A stretch of DNA of 8,610 nucleotides, from positions 1 through 8,610 of the forward strand of contig DUIS01000024.1 of assembly GCA_013330215.1 (NCBI GenBank), given 5' to 3'. Below are positions 1-5,701 of this stretch, piece after piece. The notes below the pieces were generated by a model, which was not told the origin of the DNA, searched no databases, and saw only the letters and a program-made list of their open reading frames with translations. The DNA comes from Microcaldota archaeon (GTDB lineage Archaea; Micrarchaeota; Micrarchaeia; Micrarchaeales; Micrarchaeaceae). Position 1 is the stretch's first letter. Each line of letters begins with the position of its first letter. Both the position numbers and the translations under genes were made by a program.

Positions 1-1
1 G

Positions 2-754
2 CTAGCGGATTCGATGGAGGCGGATTTCAAGAGAGTCCAGGGCACCCCGGACCTCGACATGAAGGACATCATCGGCTTCACCTACATGGACGAGAAGGAC
101 CACACCGTGAAGATAAAGAACGGCCCGATATTCACCAACATACTGCTCATAGACGAACTCAACAGGACGCCAGCGAAGATGATGGCCGCATTCCTCGAGG
201 CGCTTGAGGAGCGCCAGGTCACGATACCTGGTGCGCCGACGCAGAGCCTCATGCAGCCCTTTGTGGCCTTTGCCACGCAGAACCCGCTGAACATAGAGGG
301 CACCTCACCGCTGCCAAAGGTCCTCTCGGACAGGTTCCTGATGCGCATAGCCGTGAACTATCCGTCGAACGAGGAGGAGCAGGAGATGCTGAGGATAAAG
401 GAGAGCGAGGGAGGGGTCAAGACCGAGAAGGTCATAGGCATAAAGGACATACTCAAGTTCCAGGAGGACGTGAAGGGCATAAAGATATCTGACGACCTGA
501 TCGCCTTCATAACCAGGCTGGTTGATGCGACGCGGGACGACATCCACGTTGTCATGGGGGGAAGCCCGCGCGCCGAGATAGCCTTCATGCAGTGCTCCAA
601 GGCGAAGGCGATGATAGAGGGCAGGACAGAGGCGACCATAGACGACGTCAAGTACCTATCGAAGCCCGTGCTGAGCCACAGGCTGGTTGTAAGGTCGACG
701 GGAGGCATAGGGGTCAACGGCGTGATAGACGGCATAGTCAATAACATAAAGTGA
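2..754 (+). CDS. MoxR-type AAA+ ATPase, C-terminal part (5' end outside window)
   Basis: The frame is open to the left edge, so the gene is 5'-truncated by the window and the Walker A motif is not visible. Motifs in order are the FKRVQGTPDL block (MoxR proteins have FKRIQFTPDL), the GPIFTNILLIDELNR Walker B segment with catalytic D-E, the LEALEERQVT helix, sensor 1 in FATQNPLNIEGTSPLP, the arginine-finger region LSDRFLMRI, and a C-terminal lid helical domain with sensor 2 around GGSPRAE. The ATG at 14 lies inside the conserved domain and is not the real start. MoxR ATPases act as chaperone-like motors that assemble or mature partner proteins, often VWA or DUF58 proteins encoded next door. No such partner follows here; a lone small ORF does. 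The family call is firm; the substrate is unknown. Confidence 0.95.
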   Translation, partial: LADSMEADFKRVQGTPDLDMKDIIGFTYMDEKDHTVKIKNGPIFTNILLIDELNRTPAKMMAAFLEALEERQVTIPGAPTQSLMQPFVAFATQNPLNIEGTSPLPKVLSDRFLMRIAVNYPSNEEEQEMLRIKESEGGVKTEKVIGIKDILKFQEDVKGIKISDDLIAFITRLVDATRDDIHVVMGGSPRAEIAFMQCSKAKAMIEGRTEATIDDVKYLSKPVLSHRLVVRSTGGIGVNGVIDGIVNNIK

Positions 755-775
755 GCTTCAGGTTAGGGCAAAATG

Positions 776-780
776 TTTTT
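776..780 (+). terminator. T-run after the MoxR gene
   Basis: A run of five T residues lies 22 bp after the MoxR stop codon. Archaeal transcription commonly ends at such oligo-T runs without a strong hairpin. It partly overlaps the putative promoter of the next ORF, so the assignment is tentative. Confidence 0.3.
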
Positions 781-783
781 AGA

Positions 784-790
784 CTTTAAG
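784..790 (+). promoter_or_regulatory. TATA-like box for the 815 ORF
   Basis: CTTTAAG is centred 28 bp upstream of the ATG at 815, the spacing expected for an archaeal TATA box driving a leaderless transcript. No Shine-Dalgarno sequence precedes the ATG. The match is short, so support is modest. Confidence 0.35.
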
Positions 791-814
791 TTGGATAATT
801 GTACGGGTAGTTGA

Positions 815-1018
815 ATGGGAGTATCTATTACAAAATCAAAGGGAGAACAACAGTCTGGCGGTTTGACTTTCGAAGCGCCGGCCATTATCAACAGGAGAGA
901 AGCACCGTCTCTTACACATCTGTGCTCGTATGCGAGTTCTCATCTGGACAGCTCAACCTTACGGGCAGGCGAGAGCACCGCTGCAAGTACACCAGTAAAG
1001 AGACTTGCAAGAAAATAA
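815..1018 (+). CDS. Possible small hypothetical protein, 67 aa
   Basis: This ORF begins at an ATG 28 bp after a TATA-like CTTTAAG and ends 9 bp short of the convergent nreA stop, so it fills the gap neatly. The product is polar and rich in Ser, Thr and Ala, with basic residues near the C-terminus (KRLARK). It has two central residues of interest, a His and a Cys, but no membrane segment, signal peptide or recognisable domain. I do not recognise it. A second frame through the same DNA starts at TTG 811 and overlaps nreA, and looks like a shadow. The gap could instead be noncoding. Leaderless architecture is the only argument for expression. Confidence 0.35.
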   Translation: MGVSITKSKGEQQSGGLTFEAPAIINRREAPSLTHLCSYASSHLDSSTLRAGESTAASTPVKRLARK

Positions 1019-1026
1019 TCAATAGG
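1011..1026 (-). terminator. T-rich terminator-like tract after nreA
   Basis: Read on the minus strand, the nreA stop codon is followed at once by CCTATTGATTATTTTC, a T-rich stretch of the kind that ends archaeal transcripts. It lies in the short space between two convergent stop codons. Confidence 0.3.
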
Positions 1027-1027
1027 A

Positions 1028-2308
1028 TTAGGCGATCCTTGCATATTCGTTGATGCGCTTCTGCGATATCAGGTTCCTGAGTATTACGCTGTTCCTTATC
1101 CAGTCGTTGCGCCCTATCTCCAGCTTTGATTTTATGCAGTCGAACATCTCGTTCGTGGAGTGCAGTATCTGCGGCTCCTTCTCCAGCGTCTCCCTTACGT
1201 GCTCCCTCACATTCCAGACGCCTACCGGCATCAGGTAGCCCTCGTGCACCTCCCTTAGTATGAGCGCGACTGCCTGCCTCTTCAGCAGCTGCAGTTTCTC
1301 GGTTATCGCAAGCCTTCCAGAATAGTAGCAGCCGCCTATCTCAGCATAGCTCTTCCTGCCAGTGTACTGCTCGTAGGATCCGAATATAGATATATCCACT
1401 CCGTTCTCGTTCCACACGGTCTTGGGATACCAGGCCTCTATCGATTCGTACTGCCAGTTCCCGGGTATCAGGAATATAAGCCAGCGGTTGTCAAGCGCGA
1501 CATTGTAATAGGCATAGATGGCATCGACAGGATCGTACGACTTCACCTCCTCAAGGTTGCTCTTCGATAGCGTGTCATCAACCGCAGTTATGCTCCACCT
1601 AGTCGGAACGAACTTTCTCTTGCTTCCTATGCCGAAAAGCCCGGCCGATAGGCCGCGCTGTATCTTAGATACGGGGACGCCCTTGCCATAGAGCTCAACC
1701 ATCGCAGTCTTGGAAAGCGCGTCCGTGTCGCTGTAGAGCCTCTCGACGCTCCTGTCCGCATGCATGTTGTATAGGTTGAACTGCTTCATCTTCGCGCTGG
1801 GCCCGAATGGCTCAACCTCGTCCTTCATAGTCATCTTGACGAAGGGCCTGCCAGAGAAGGATAGCTCAGCCTCGGCTGGCCGCTCGGCTAGCGCAAGGTC
1901 CCTCACCAGTTCCTCCATGTGGCCATGCTCCACATTCTGCACCTTCGTCCTGTAAAGGCCGCGCACAAGCCTTGAGCGCATGTTCACTATATCCTCTATG
2001 GACATGTTGTGCCAGCGCTCTGGCATGCTGAGTATCGCTGTGTCGCCGAATTCTGGAGGAACGAGCGGGCCTATGTTCACGTAAGGATAGCCAAAGCGGC
2101 CTATGAAGAGATCTGTGGGCGAACTTCCCACAAGCTCTGTCTTGCTCGTAAGCTGCAGCATCTTTATCCTGTAGTAATATCTTAGCAGAGCGGGATCGCG
2201 CATGTGCCTGTAGACTATGTCGCTTCTCTTCACTCCGGTTGCCTTCTGGTCGGCAAGCTCATCAAGAATCGCGCCCCTCTCCAGTCTCCCACCAATATAG
2301 ATTCCCAC
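1028..2308 (-). CDS. nreA: NreA-like DNA repair protein; start uncertain next to an IS end
   Basis: The core matches the archaeal Nre family: GSSPTDLFIGRFGYPYVNIGPLVPP near the N-terminus, then RSRLVRG, RKFVPTRWSITAVDD and the W-rich IPGNWQYESIEAWYP segment. NreA proteins interact with PCNA and act in DNA damage tolerance. Here the last residues contain QKRINEYA, which fits a degenerate PCNA-binding PIP box (Q-x-x-I-x-x-Y). The open frame extends to a TTG at 2368, but the first 17 or so of those codons come from the IS right end. The end I give is the first start codon outside the IS, GTG 2308. GTG 2233 (with GAAGG upstream) and ATG 2203 are equally plausible. Family members usually have an N-terminal cysteine cluster before this core. 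None is seen in the non-IS sequence, so the gene is either a natural variant or 5'-truncated by the insertion. Confidence 0.85.
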   Translation of the reverse strand: MGIYIGGRLERGAILDELADQKATGVKRSDIVYRHMRDPALLRYYYRIKMLQLTSKTELVGSSPTDLFIGRFGYPYVNIGPLVPPEFGDTAILSMPERWHNMSIEDIVNMRSRLVRGLYRTKVQNVEHGHMEELVRDLALAERPAEAELSFSGRPFVKMTMKDEVEPFGPSAKMKQFNLYNMHADRSVERLYSDTDALSKTAMVELYGKGVPVSKIQRGLSAGLFGIGSKRKFVPTRWSITAVDDTLSKSNLEEVKSYDPVDAIYAYYNVALDNRWLIFLIPGNWQYESIEAWYPKTVWNENGVDISIFGSYEQYTGRKSYAEIGGCYYSGRLAITEKLQLLKRQAVALILREVHEGYLMPVGVWNVREHVRETLEKEPQILHSTNEMFDCIKSKLEIGRNDWIRNSVILRNLISQKRINEYARIA

Positions 2309-2318
2309 TATAATTAAG
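2309..2318 (-). promoter_or_regulatory. TATA-like element at the IS/nreA junction
   Basis: On the minus strand the DNA immediately after the IS right end reads TTAATTATAG. If used as a TATA box, transcription would start near 2287, favouring nreA starts at GTG 2233 or ATG 2203 over GTG 2308. Alternatively nreA is read through from tnpB. Confidence 0.3.
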
Positions 2319-2475
2319 TGACATCCTCCCACCCGTAAACGGCGTGGGCTTCCTCTGCGTTTATGCAATCACTGCATCCAGCAAAGGATGTGTTTTATCG
2401 GTTCTCAGTTCTTCGAGGACTGCCTCCTGTTTAGGCCTTACATTCTCTCCCTGAGCGTGACTTCCCCTCTGCCCG
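2318..2475 (-). ncRNA. Putative omega (reRNA) guide RNA scaffold of TnpB
   Basis: TnpB nucleases use an RNA that spans the 3' end of tnpB and the IS right end, with the guide supplied by the DNA just beyond the element. The right-end hairpin and the conserved GGATGTCAC tip are present, and a short TGCA/TGCA stem lies at the tnpB stop. The predicted guide therefore starts at 2317 and runs into the nreA 5' region, beginning TTAATTATAGTGGG. The 5' boundary of the RNA is a guess from the usual size of such scaffolds. Confidence 0.5.
2331..2350 (-). repeat. IS right-end hairpin
   Basis: On the minus strand, CCCAC-G-CCG-TTTA-CGG-GTGGG forms a 5-bp plus 3-bp stem with one bulged G and a TTTA loop, followed by AGGATGTCAC. 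This is the characteristic subterminal hairpin of IS605-family right ends and forms the 3' part of the guide RNA scaffold. Confidence 0.75.
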
Positions 2476-3599
2476 AGGGTAGTTCTTTTGAGTATATTTA
2501 TTGATGCGTTTATGTCTCTGTCCTTTGACATTCCACATCTCTGGCAGTTATACGCTCTTTCAGAAAGTGGCATGTCTTGGATGTTGCCACAATTACTGCA
2601 CTCCCTCGACGTATTCCTCGCGTTCACCTTGACTATACCCAGACCAGCACTTTCAGCCTTGTATGAGAGGAGTTGTATAAACCTGTTCCATGAAGCGTCA
2701 TGTATCGAACCCGCCAATCTGTGGTTCTTCATCATGTTTTGGATATTGAGGTCTTCTACTGCGAATGAAGTATACCCCGAATTGACGAGCGTACTTGAAA
2801 GTTTATGTAGATAGTCATCTGATTGGTTTGTCGAATATTCGTATGTTTCTTGAAGCCTCATCTTTGCCTTCTCCCTTCTCTTTGAGCCTTTGTTCCTCCT
2901 TGCAACTATCCTCTGCCAGTGTGTAATCTTCTTTATTTTCTGTTGCATGAACTTTGGCTTTTGTATCTTTGTTCCGTCTGAAACGGCGATGAACGAATCC
3001 AATCCCAAATCTATTCCTACTGGATTGGTGTTCTTCACTTCTGGAACTTTGATTTCATTTATCGTAGTGAAGACTGCATAATATTTTTTCCACTTCCTCT
3101 TTATTGCGAGCGTTTTTATTGTGCCTTCTATCTTCCTATGCAAATCTATCGGCATTGTTCCTATTCTTGAGACTCTTAGCCTGCCCTTCCTTATTGAAAA
3201 AGAACCATTGTCCTGCGGATATGTTATTGACTTGTACCTGTCCCTTGACCTAAATCTTGGAAATCCTGTCTTCTTGTTTCCTTCCTTTATTCTTCTGAAG
3301 AAGTTTTGGTATGCCTTGAGAAGCCTGAACTCAATCTCGCATCTTGTCTGCGAGTATAGTTTCAGATATTTCTTGTCTTTTTGGATTATCTCCTTGACGA
3401 ATCTGTTTAATTGCGCCATTGAAACTTTTGCCTTTTCGTTCTGGTAAGATGTGATTGACTTCTCAAGAATCTTGTTGTAGAATTGCTGTGCGAGGATTAG
3501 ACGTTCATTTATCTCCTCTTGTCTTGTAGTATCGGGATAGATTCTGAACTTGTACGCCTTTACGGATTCCATGCTGTTTTTATGATTATTCATATTCAT
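2361..3599 (-). CDS. tnpB: RNA-guided nuclease TnpB (IS200/IS605 accessory protein)
   Basis: The 412-residue protein is a full-length TnpB. The N-terminal part opens with KAYKFRIYPD. The RuvC-like core has all three acidic residues: D197 in GIDLGLD, E282 in VEDLN and D362 in DRDINAS. The zinc ribbon uses C334/C337 (CSNCG) and C352/C355 (CQRCG). TnpB is the ancestor of Cas12 and cuts DNA guided by the omega RNA made from the element's right end, which helps the IS persist at its donor site. Starts at 3599, 3593 and 3572 are all in frame. GGAAAGG upstream suits 3599 or 3593, while homology begins shortly after 3572. With no frameshift and all catalytic residues present, it looks functional. No tnpA is adjacent. 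Confidence 0.95.
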   Translation of the reverse strand: MNMNNHKNSMESVKAYKFRIYPDTTRQEEINERLILAQQFYNKILEKSITSYQNEKAKVSMAQLNRFVKEIIQKDKKYLKLYSQTRCEIEFRLLKAYQNFFRRIKEGNKKTGFPRFRSRDRYKSITYPQDNGSFSIRKGRLRVSRIGTMPIDLHRKIEGTIKTLAIKRKWKKYYAVFTTINEIKVPEVKNTNPVGIDLGLDSFIAVSDGTKIQKPKFMQQKIKKITHWQRIVARRNKGSKRREKAKMRLQETYEYSTNQSDDYLHKLSSTLVNSGYTSFAVEDLNIQNMMKNHRLAGSIHDASWNRFIQLLSYKAESAGLGIVKVNARNTSRECSNCGNIQDMPLSERAYNCQRCGMSKDRDINASINILKRTTLGQRGSHAQGENVRPKQEAVLEELRTDKTHPLLDAVIA

Positions 3600-3622
3600 A
3601 TACCTTTCCGCTGTTTGCTTTC

Positions 3623-3647
3623 ATCCAACCGCTAAAGCATGTTGGAT
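3623..3647 (-). repeat. IS left-end hairpin
   Basis: ATCCAAC (3623-3629) pairs with GTTGGAT (3641-3647), with an inner GC/GC pair around a TAAA loop (TTTA on the minus strand), as in the right-end hairpin. It lies 24 bp upstream of the tnpB start, where the TnpA-recognised left-end hairpin is expected. Confidence 0.7.
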
Positions 3648-3745
3648 TTCCCACTCACGGTGTTAAATCTATCCACCTCTCCATTTACAAATGATGCCAG
3701 AGCCAACGTGCATTATGCGCTCTCCAGGAAAAAGATAAAAAGAAA

Positions 3746-3774
3746 AAGACGCATGACAAAATGCCATGCGTTTT
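3746..3774 (-). terminator. Hairpin with T-rich tail (terminator-like)
   Basis: ACGCATG (3749-3755) pairs with CATGCGT (3765-3771) around a 9-nt loop, extended by a G-T and two A-T pairs. On the minus strand it is followed by TCTTTTTCTTTTTATC (positions down to about 3732). No annotated minus-strand gene ends here, so its client transcript is unknown. Confidence 0.4.
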
Positions 3775-3807
3775 GGGTGATTTTGGTTGGGATTGGGATT
3801 GTACTTT

Positions 3808-3835
3808 AAAATCTGAACTTTGCAATTTAGATTTT
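3808..3835 (+). repeat. A/T-rich hairpin
   Basis: AAAATCTGAA (3808-3817) pairs with TTTAGATTTT (3826-3835), a 10-bp stem with one G-T pair, around the 8-nt loop CTTTGCAA, and a short T stretch follows. It could be a terminator in either direction or a structured RNA element. Confidence 0.35.
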
Positions 3836-3962
3836 TTCCTACAACCAATGATTATTCTTGCCTCTTGGCATATATATGCATGCCTATGCTAACATCGCGT
3901 ATATAGGAAAGAATTAATTAGAATCCGATAAGTATATTCATTTATCCGCCAAAAAGCGTTCA

Positions 3963-4051
3963 TAATCCATATATTAATCCATATACATCCCTCGATAAAT
4001 TGGGGAAACCATAAAACTTATATATTTAATTAATCAATATGTAATCCATAT
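3963..4051 (+). promoter_or_regulatory. Three TAATCCATAT direct repeats (candidate operators)
   Basis: The exact 10-mer TAATCCATAT occurs at 3963-3972, 3975-3984 and 4042-4051, all in one orientation. The first two are 12 bp apart, about one helical turn. The third spans the start codon of the Lrp-like regulator at 4050. This placement, upstream of and downstream from the TATA box, suits autoregulation by the gene's own product, but no binding can be shown from sequence alone. Confidence 0.45.
4018..4027 (+). promoter_or_regulatory. TATA box of the Lrp-like regulator gene
   Basis: TTATATATTT is centred 27 bp before the ATG at 4050, and no Shine-Dalgarno sequence lies before the ATG. This is the classical layout of an archaeal leaderless promoter. 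Confidence 0.7.
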
Positions 4052-5450
4052 GATAACCCTACCAAAGCGGGTAAAGGCGGCATTCCTGAGGCTGAAGAGG
4101 GCTAGCAGCGGCTATATCGAGATAAAGCACATAAAGGGATACTTCTTCGTATACCAGTCAACCAGCAGATGGGACAGGGAGAAGAAAAAGCCGATAAAGG
4201 TTCCCTTATATATCGGCAGAATAACAAATGCGGGGCAGCTCATAAGGGCGAAAAGGAAGAAACCAAGGGGAGCTACGCCGCAGCAGGGGATCAAGATGGA
4301 ACAGCCCCAAGCGGAAAGCCAGAAAAACCCGGAAATCATAGCAGCGGAAGAGAAACCCTACAAACATGAGCGCCAGATGCTAAGGATACTGAGCATGAAC
4401 GGCAGGATATCGATGCCTGTAATCGGAAAAATGGTAGGCCTGCGCGAAACTGCGGTCTCCTCCCAGATAAGGAAGCTGGAGAAAAAATACTCAATAAGCT
4501 ACATACCTGAGATTGACGTTACGAAGCTGGGATACATCCAGTTCCTGATAACCATGGAATTCCTCGAGGAGATGCCCAACGTGGAGGAACTGCGCACCAT
4601 CCTGGCCCAGGAGAAAAGGGTACAGATAGCATTTCTCACAAAAGGGGACTTCCATCTGATGATATACGTCCTTGCAAGGAACAGCATCGAAATCAACTCT
4701 ATAGTTATAAACATAAGAAAGAAGCTCCACTGCAAATCAATATCGATAACAGCCCCTGTAGAGGAAGACTACGGGTTCATACCATTGCGCCAGGAATTTA
4801 TAGAGATGCTAAAGGACGACCTACTGGTGAGGGATTATGCAGTCCTGAAGGAATTCGTCAACAACAGCAAGATAGATTTTTCGGAGATAGACAGGAAATA
4901 CGGTTTTGACAAGGGGAGATCACAGTACTCCTACCACAAGCTAAGGGAGAAGGGCATAATAAAAAGGGTGACGATATCCCTGGAAAGCCTTCCAATAAGA
5001 TATGTCGGCCTAATAGTATCAACAATTATAGACCAGGTAGGGTTCGCCCAGGACAGGGAGAAAATCCTCTCAAATCTGATAGGCGAATCAAGCCATAATC
5101 TGAATAAATATATCCTCGTGAACGATATCGTTAGCCCTAGCGGCATTGTTTTCTACCTGCCCGTATTCAATTTCGGCGACCTGGAATCAATCGCAGAAGA
5201 GATTCTCAAACTTAACCCTGGAATCAGGATAAAGACGCTTATTATTACTAATATACTTGTAGGCAAATTCTGCTTCAGGAATTTTGATAACGCATACTCC
5301 ATACAGGAAGGAATACTTGTAAAAGAATACAGTGAAAAGCCGAAGCCAAAATTAGACTACGAAGAAACCGGAAGGGCGAAGAGGAAACACACTAAGTACG
5401 ATACGGATATCAGAGGTCTTAGGCCAGATATCAGATTATCTGAATATTGA
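4050..5450 (+). CDS. Tandem Lrp/AsnC-like regulator with extra N-terminal module
   Basis: The protein has 466 residues. Residues about 20-60 (YFFVYQSTSRWDREKKKP...LYIGRI) resemble the N-terminal segment of some IS4/IS1634-type transposases. A polar linker with Gln/Lys (66-100) follows. Residues about 105-147 form a winged HTH (LRILSMNGRISMPVIGKMVG...IRKLEKKYSI) and about 150-235 an Lrp-type RAM/ACT-like sensor domain. The pair is then repeated, with HTH2 at about 260-305 (AVLKEFVNNSKIDFSEIDRK) and RAM2 at about 310-400. A basic tail (430-466) closes the protein. Normal Lrp proteins have one HTH-RAM unit in about 150 residues, so this is an internal duplication. It is probably a DNA-binding transcription regulator responding to a small ligand; the ligand and targets are unknown. 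It has a leaderless promoter, and direct repeats around the start suggest autoregulation. Its stop overlaps the opposing small gene by 15 bp. Confidence 0.8.
   Translation: MITLPKRVKAAFLRLKRASSGYIEIKHIKGYFFVYQSTSRWDREKKKPIKVPLYIGRITNAGQLIRAKRKKPRGATPQQGIKMEQPQAESQKNPEIIAAEEKPYKHERQMLRILSMNGRISMPVIGKMVGLRETAVSSQIRKLEKKYSISYIPEIDVTKLGYIQFLITMEFLEEMPNVEELRTILAQEKRVQIAFLTKGDFHLMIYVLARNSIEINSIVINIRKKLHCKSISITAPVEEDYGFIPLRQEFIEMLKDDLLVRDYAVLKEFVNNSKIDFSEIDRKYGFDKGRSQYSYHKLREKGIIKRVTISLESLPIRYVGLIVSTIIDQVGFAQDREKILSNLIGESSHNLNKYILVNDIVSPSGIVFYLPVFNFGDLESIAEEILKLNPGIRIKTLIITNILVGKFCFRNFDNAYSIQEGILVKEYSEKPKPKLDYEETGRAKRKHTKYDTDIRGLRPDIRLSEY
5431..5443. terminator. Palindrome in the convergent overlap
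   Basis: TCAGATTATCTGA is symmetric around its central T and sits exactly where the 3' ends of the two convergent genes overlap. It could form a short hairpin in both transcripts and act as a bidirectional end. The stem is short (5 bp with a 3-nt loop), so support is weak. Confidence 0.3.
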
Positions 5451-5621
5451 CTTGGCAAGGGCCTTTGAGACCTTGAAACCCTTTGAATAATCGTCCCTAA
5501 ACCTTACGGATTTACTATGAGTGACTTTTATAGTAGGGCAGCCTGAGTTACCAGTTGCTACAAATACTATCTCACCCTTGTTCGAATAAACTTTACCTAG
5601 CCCTTTTGCGCAGGATTTCAT
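5436..5621 (-). CDS. Small basic hypothetical protein, 61 aa
   Basis: I choose ATG 5621 rather than the adjacent GTG 5624 because a GGGTG element (minus strand) lies 5 nt upstream, matching the GGTG core of archaeal Shine-Dalgarno sequences, and a TATA box (5661-5670) sits about 26 bp before the implied transcription start near 5640. The protein begins MKSCAKGLGKVYSNKG, has two cysteines, is Lys/Arg-rich and seems to hold alternating beta-strand-like segments (EIVFVATGN, TIKVTHSKSVRF). The N-terminal GKVxSxxGxIVxV pattern is a common small beta-barrel start, but I recognise no family. Its stop overlaps the end of the Lrp-like gene by 15 bp, tail to tail. It might be nucleic-acid binding from its charge; that is inference. 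Confidence 0.55.
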   Translation of the reverse strand: MKSCAKGLGKVYSNKGEIVFVATGNSGCPTIKVTHSKSVRFRDDYSKGFKVSKALAKSIFR

Positions 5622-5660
5622 CACTACACCCTAATCTCTTAATGAGGATTGTAGACCAAA

Positions 5661-5670
5661 CTCTAAATAG
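5661..5670 (-). promoter_or_regulatory. TATA box of the 61-aa gene
   Basis: On the minus strand this reads CTATTTAGAG. It lies in the 80-bp gap after the Nudix stop codon and implies a transcript starting near 5640 with a leader of about 19 nt containing ATTAGGGTGTAG. Confidence 0.4.
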
Positions 5671-5701
5671 CTTTCGTTCGGTAGCTTTTAGCCTGCACGT
5701 A

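Larger units (their letters stand above)
2318..3661 (-). mobile_element. IS200/IS605-type element carrying tnpB only
   Basis: A complete tnpB lies between two hairpin ends typical of this superfamily. The right end has the conserved stretch AAGCCCACGCCG-TTTA-CGGGTGGGAGGATGTCAC. The left end has a 7-bp ATCCAAC/GTTGGAT stem. There is no tnpA (Y1 transposase), so the element is non-autonomous for transposition or was mobilised in trans. The right boundary at 2318 is set by the end of the GTCAC tip. The left boundary near 3661 assumes a TTTAA-like target motif (3663-3667 on the minus strand), 14 bp outside the hairpin, and is less certain. Members of this group make no target duplication. Confidence 0.8.
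3661..4049. other. Intergenic region between IS and Lrp-like regulator
   Basis: These 389 bp carry no convincing gene on either strand. They hold a hairpin with a T-rich minus-strand tail (3746-3774), a second A/T hairpin (3808-3835), a 12-bp perfect palindrome GCATATATATGC (3868-3879), two upstream copies of TAATCCATAT (3963-3972, 3975-3984), and the TATA box of the regulator (4018-4027). Between them they may hide a small minus-strand RNA gene or the ancestral upstream region of nreA. Confidence 0.6.

Noticed and set aside
82..747. Three minus-strand ORFs of 80-129 codons under the MoxR gene
   Set aside because: They lie fully antisense to a gene with clear family motifs, and their translations show no domain; they reflect the G+C-rich codon pattern of the MoxR gene.
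811..1053. 80-codon plus-strand ORF from TTG 811
   Set aside because: It overlaps the 815 ORF in another frame, runs into the nreA 3' end and lacks a good start.
2488..3447. Plus-strand ORFs of 63-108 codons across tnpB
   Set aside because: They are antisense to intact tnpB, hydrophobic by reverse reading of Lys-rich codons, and lack domain signals.
3664..3684. ATG 3684 as the original nreA start, separated by the IS
   Set aside because: Joining this frame to the sequence after the right end at the likely cut sites gives stop codons or the wrong frame.
3776..3803. G-run stretch (GGGTGATTTTGGTTGGGATTGGG) as a possible G-quadruplex
   Set aside because: Only three GGG runs are present with one GG, and no gene start lies near enough for a clear role.
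3661..4049. CRISPR-like array
   Set aside because: The repeats are only 10 bp, are unevenly spaced and have no spacer pattern.
4112..4339. Regulator N-terminus as a broken transposase gene
   Set aside because: The frame is continuous with the Lrp-like domains, has a good promoter, and no transposase catalytic domain follows, so it is a domain of the regulator rather than a remnant.
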